The position numbers and the translations under genes are program-made. Below are positions 62,240-64,000 of a stretch of DNA of 64,000 nt, one piece after another (position 1 is the stretch's first letter; the number at the start of each line of letters is the position of its first letter). Below the pieces are notes generated by a model. It saw only the letters and a program-made list of their open reading frames with translations, did no database searches and was not told where the DNA came from. The stretch comes from Lumnitzera littorea (taxonomy: Eukaryota > Streptophyta > Magnoliopsida > Myrtales > Combretaceae), in the NCBI GenBank assembly GCA_024138015.1, contig JAMXBB010000011.1, positions 78,444,953-78,508,952 on the forward strand. The letters run 5' to 3'.

Positions 62240-62480
62240 ATCTTGATTGGTTTGCTCTTCAAATAGACTTTAAATTCTTAATTGGATGCTGTAACAAAGG
62301 TTTTCATGAATGGACTCCATAATTCTTTAGGTAATATATCAGGGTTCAAAATGCTCTCAATAACCCTAGTATCAATGAATGAGATCACATGAATTGGCTT
62401 GGCATATTTTCTTGTAAGAATACTCATCACCTCTTCTTTCTAGAATGAATTTTGAATGGAGTAAGACTCATCTCCAAAGT
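62240..62480 (-). pseudogene. Aspartic protease remnant of the pararetroviral fossil
   Basis: On the - strand FIDTR occurs at about 62379-62365, in the context expected of a retropepsin active site (normally DTG). The glycine codon has become arginine, a single G-to-A change, so the site is inactive here. It lies between the zinc knuckle and reverse transcriptase, as expected. Confidence 0.6.
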
Positions 62481-62644
62481 CTATCCAATCAAGGCTAGAG
62501 GTTTTAGAGTAGACTTGAAGAGAAAATAATGTGTTTTTTCTAAGATTTCCTCATTCGCTGAGAATAATGACTCAAGGTCATCTTCTTCATCAATCTGAAT
62601 GCCATTTTTCTTGGAATCTCTTGAATCATCTTTTGGGATCCTTT

Positions 62645-62692
62645 ATTTGGACATTGTCTGGCATAATGCCCTAACTTATTACATATGAAGCA
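62645..62692 (-). pseudogene. CCHC zinc knuckle of the pararetroviral fossil
   Basis: The - strand reads CFICNKLGHYARQC, with the C-X2-C-X4-H-X4-C spacing that is diagnostic of a nucleic-acid-binding zinc knuckle. It follows the coat-protein domain directly, as in caulimovirids, and all four zinc ligands are intact although the surrounding frame is broken. Confidence 0.85.
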
Positions 62693-63220
62693 TTGAGAAG
62701 GCTTTTTTCCTTTTTTACTCTTTTTTCTGAAATGCTTCCTTTTAGTTGGCTTGCTCTTGAATTTTGACTTGAATTATTTTGGCGTTATAACTCTTCTAAA
62801 ATGTTTTCTTTCTTAGAAGAGCATGTACATTCCTTGTTAAAGTATTTGCATTTGATAAACAAATCTAATCTCTTAAATATTTTGTTGAGGACCTTACTTC
62901 CATAAATAAGATCTTTTACGATTTGTCTCTTATTGCACATATCTTCTATGCATATGGAGCGTTGAGAAGGCTTCTTCCCTCTTCTACTCTTTTTTCTAAA
63001 ATGCTTCCATTTAGTTGGCTTTCTCTTGGGATTTGACTTAAATTGTTTTAGCATCACAACTCTTCTAAATTGTTTTCTTTTTTTAGAAGAGCATGTACAT
63101 CTCTTGTCAGAGTATTTTCATTTGATAAACAAATCTAATCTCTTAAACATTTTGTTAAGGATCTTACTTCCATGAATAAGATCTTTTATGATTTGTCTCT
63201 TATTGCACATATCTTCTATG
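62682..63220. repeat. 269-bp tandem duplication in the coat-protein region
   Basis: Unit 1 (62682-62950) and unit 2 (62951-63220) both begin CATATGRAGC.TTGAGAAGG and end ATATCTTCTATG, and are readily aligned over their whole length with scattered substitutions. The duplicated part covers the coat-protein C-terminus up to the first cysteine of the zinc knuckle. The two units have diverged, so the event is not a recent assembly artefact. Confidence 0.9.
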
Positions 63221-63990
63221 ACAACATGTAGGGTTTTTTGTATCTCCTCAACAAGAACGTCAATGGGATCTTAGTTCCTAGATTTGAAAATCATTAATAT
63301 TCCTCTAGCCACAGGTTTTGGAATAGAAGATAAAAATACCTGTTTGAGAGAGTGATTTGCTTTAAGCTGGTAAAATAACTAAACCATTCTCTTGTAATGC
63401 AAGTCCAAATCTTTTCTTTTGTAAGAGTGGCATTTTCTCTCAAAGAACTCCTTCCTTTTGATTTCCTTACAATCCCCAAGATAACCTATAAAAAATAAAT
63501 GTAAAGTCCTAATAGTTTGATTGAAATCAGTTTAGTTTAGGAAGGTGAGCTAATCTCTCTCAAATATTGTATTCTACTAATCCTTTAAGATTACAATAAA
63601 TCTTGAGACAAATTCCACTAAGACTTCAGTATGGTCGGGTTGAGACAAAGACCTTGTGGTCAACTATGTATGAAATTCCTGATGTCGATCAGGCTATCTA
63701 GAATATGGGATATCATCAATGGTGAACATTAGAGTTCCTTTTGATGACTTTCTTTCTAAGGTTGTTGGCTTGGGATTGAATGTTTTTGACCTTATATCTT
63801 CATCATTGTTGCTTCTCACCATGAGTATTGGTAGATCCTCAATAGATCCTTAGGAACTCTCTGGGTTAGACGGGTATTGGCTTTCTTGACTTGAATTTGA
63901 TTCAGATTCAACCGTTGAAAGATCATTAATCGACTCCAATTCATCAGTGGAATCTTTCTCTTTTGAGGAAGTGTTGAGTGTAACCTTTCT
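62690..63990 (-). pseudogene. Coat-protein region of the pararetroviral fossil
   Basis: The part nearest the window edge is acidic and serine-rich, typical of the N-terminus of caulimovirid coat proteins. A central block at about 63453-63383 holds a Lys/Arg-Asp-Leu...His-Tyr..Met pattern conserved in petuvirus-like coat proteins. Several stops interrupt the frame. Its C-terminal part is duplicated in tandem (62682-62950 and 62951-63220), and the 90-codon open frame at 63057-62785 spans the junction of that duplication. Confidence 0.75.
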
Positions 63991-64000
63991 TGTATTTTGT

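Larger units (their letters stand above)
59860..64000 (-). mobile_element. Endogenous pararetrovirus (Caulimoviridae) fragment, degenerate
   Basis: Read on the - strand from the window edge downwards, the order is: acidic region and coat-protein-like domain, CCHC zinc knuckle, aspartic protease, reverse transcriptase, RNase H, then a downstream region ending in an acidic tail near 59880. This single-polyprotein order fits Petuvirus/Florendovirus-type caulimovirids. Every segment carries stops and frameshifts, so it is a fossil and not an expressible genome. There is no integrase-like sequence, which sets it apart from Ty3/gypsy. The 5' part (including any movement protein) lies outside the window. 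Confidence 0.85.

Noticed and set aside
59860..64000. Ty3/gypsy origin for the - strand polyprotein remnants
   Set aside because: There is no integrase, a coat-protein-like domain with an acidic N-terminus precedes the zinc knuckle, and the reverse transcriptase and RNase H landmarks are of caulimovirid type.

Overview
The window is nuclear DNA of a flowering plant, most likely a eudicot. It is strongly AT-rich, full of microsatellites and decayed transposons, and its two recognisable cellular genes have plant-specific architectures and plant-type GT-AG introns. A rosid host would fit, but nothing here fixes the species.

Only two host protein genes can be supported. On the + strand at 23424-29173, four coding exons encode a DUF630/DUF632 protein of about 942 residues with an N-terminal MGCGGSK acylation-type motif; this is the family of NITRATE REGULATORY GENE2. 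On the - strand at 47736-44848, five coding exons encode a type-A cytokinin response regulator of about 242 residues, closest in layout to ARR8/ARR9. Its receiver residues D34, D35, D116 and K167 are all present. The two genes lie about 15.7 kb apart, separated mainly by retrotransposons, and there is no sign that they work together.

Layout. 1-6600: AT-rich intergenic DNA with one doubtful hAT-like relic (4985-6122). 6620-7985: 5'-truncated LINE relic. 7986-15000: intergenic DNA with possible LTR debris, a run of 18 G and a G-quadruplex motif. 15015-16605: second LINE relic. 16606-22960: intergenic DNA with a 175-bp duplication that carries a TATA box. 22961-29560: the DUF630/632 gene with a leader rich in upstream AUGs. 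31411-43480: a long Athila-like Ty3/gypsy element with a 5' LTR, a tRNA-Asp type primer-binding site, broken gag-pol, a seven-unit array of palindromes, and a third (env-position) ORF. Its RNase H is split by a 2.88-kb solo LTR that has a perfect 5-bp target duplication. 43570-44440: LTR-like debris. 44848-48050: the response-regulator gene and its leader. 48900-52735: an inverted (CAY)n/(GTR)n structure interrupted by a second, older solo LTR of the same family. 54998-55368: a foldback element. 57062-57320: a 40-bp degenerate minisatellite. 59144-59697: a possible LTR or leader with a decayed tRNA-Met primer site. 59860-64000: an endogenous caulimovirid (pararetrovirus) fragment on the - strand, broken by many stops and running off the window edge.

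The most interesting unit is inside the Athila-like element. Seven 37-bp near-palindromes at 70-77-bp spacing stand directly upstream of what looks like a complete small transcription unit: a TATA-like box, a CT-rich leader, a 546-bp leader intron and then the ORF2 start codon. An eighth copy of the same palindrome lies 33 bp upstream of the TATA box in the element's own 5' LTR. This suggests that a promoter-proximal LTR module was amplified to drive an internal gene. That reading is inference; the repeats themselves are directly visible.
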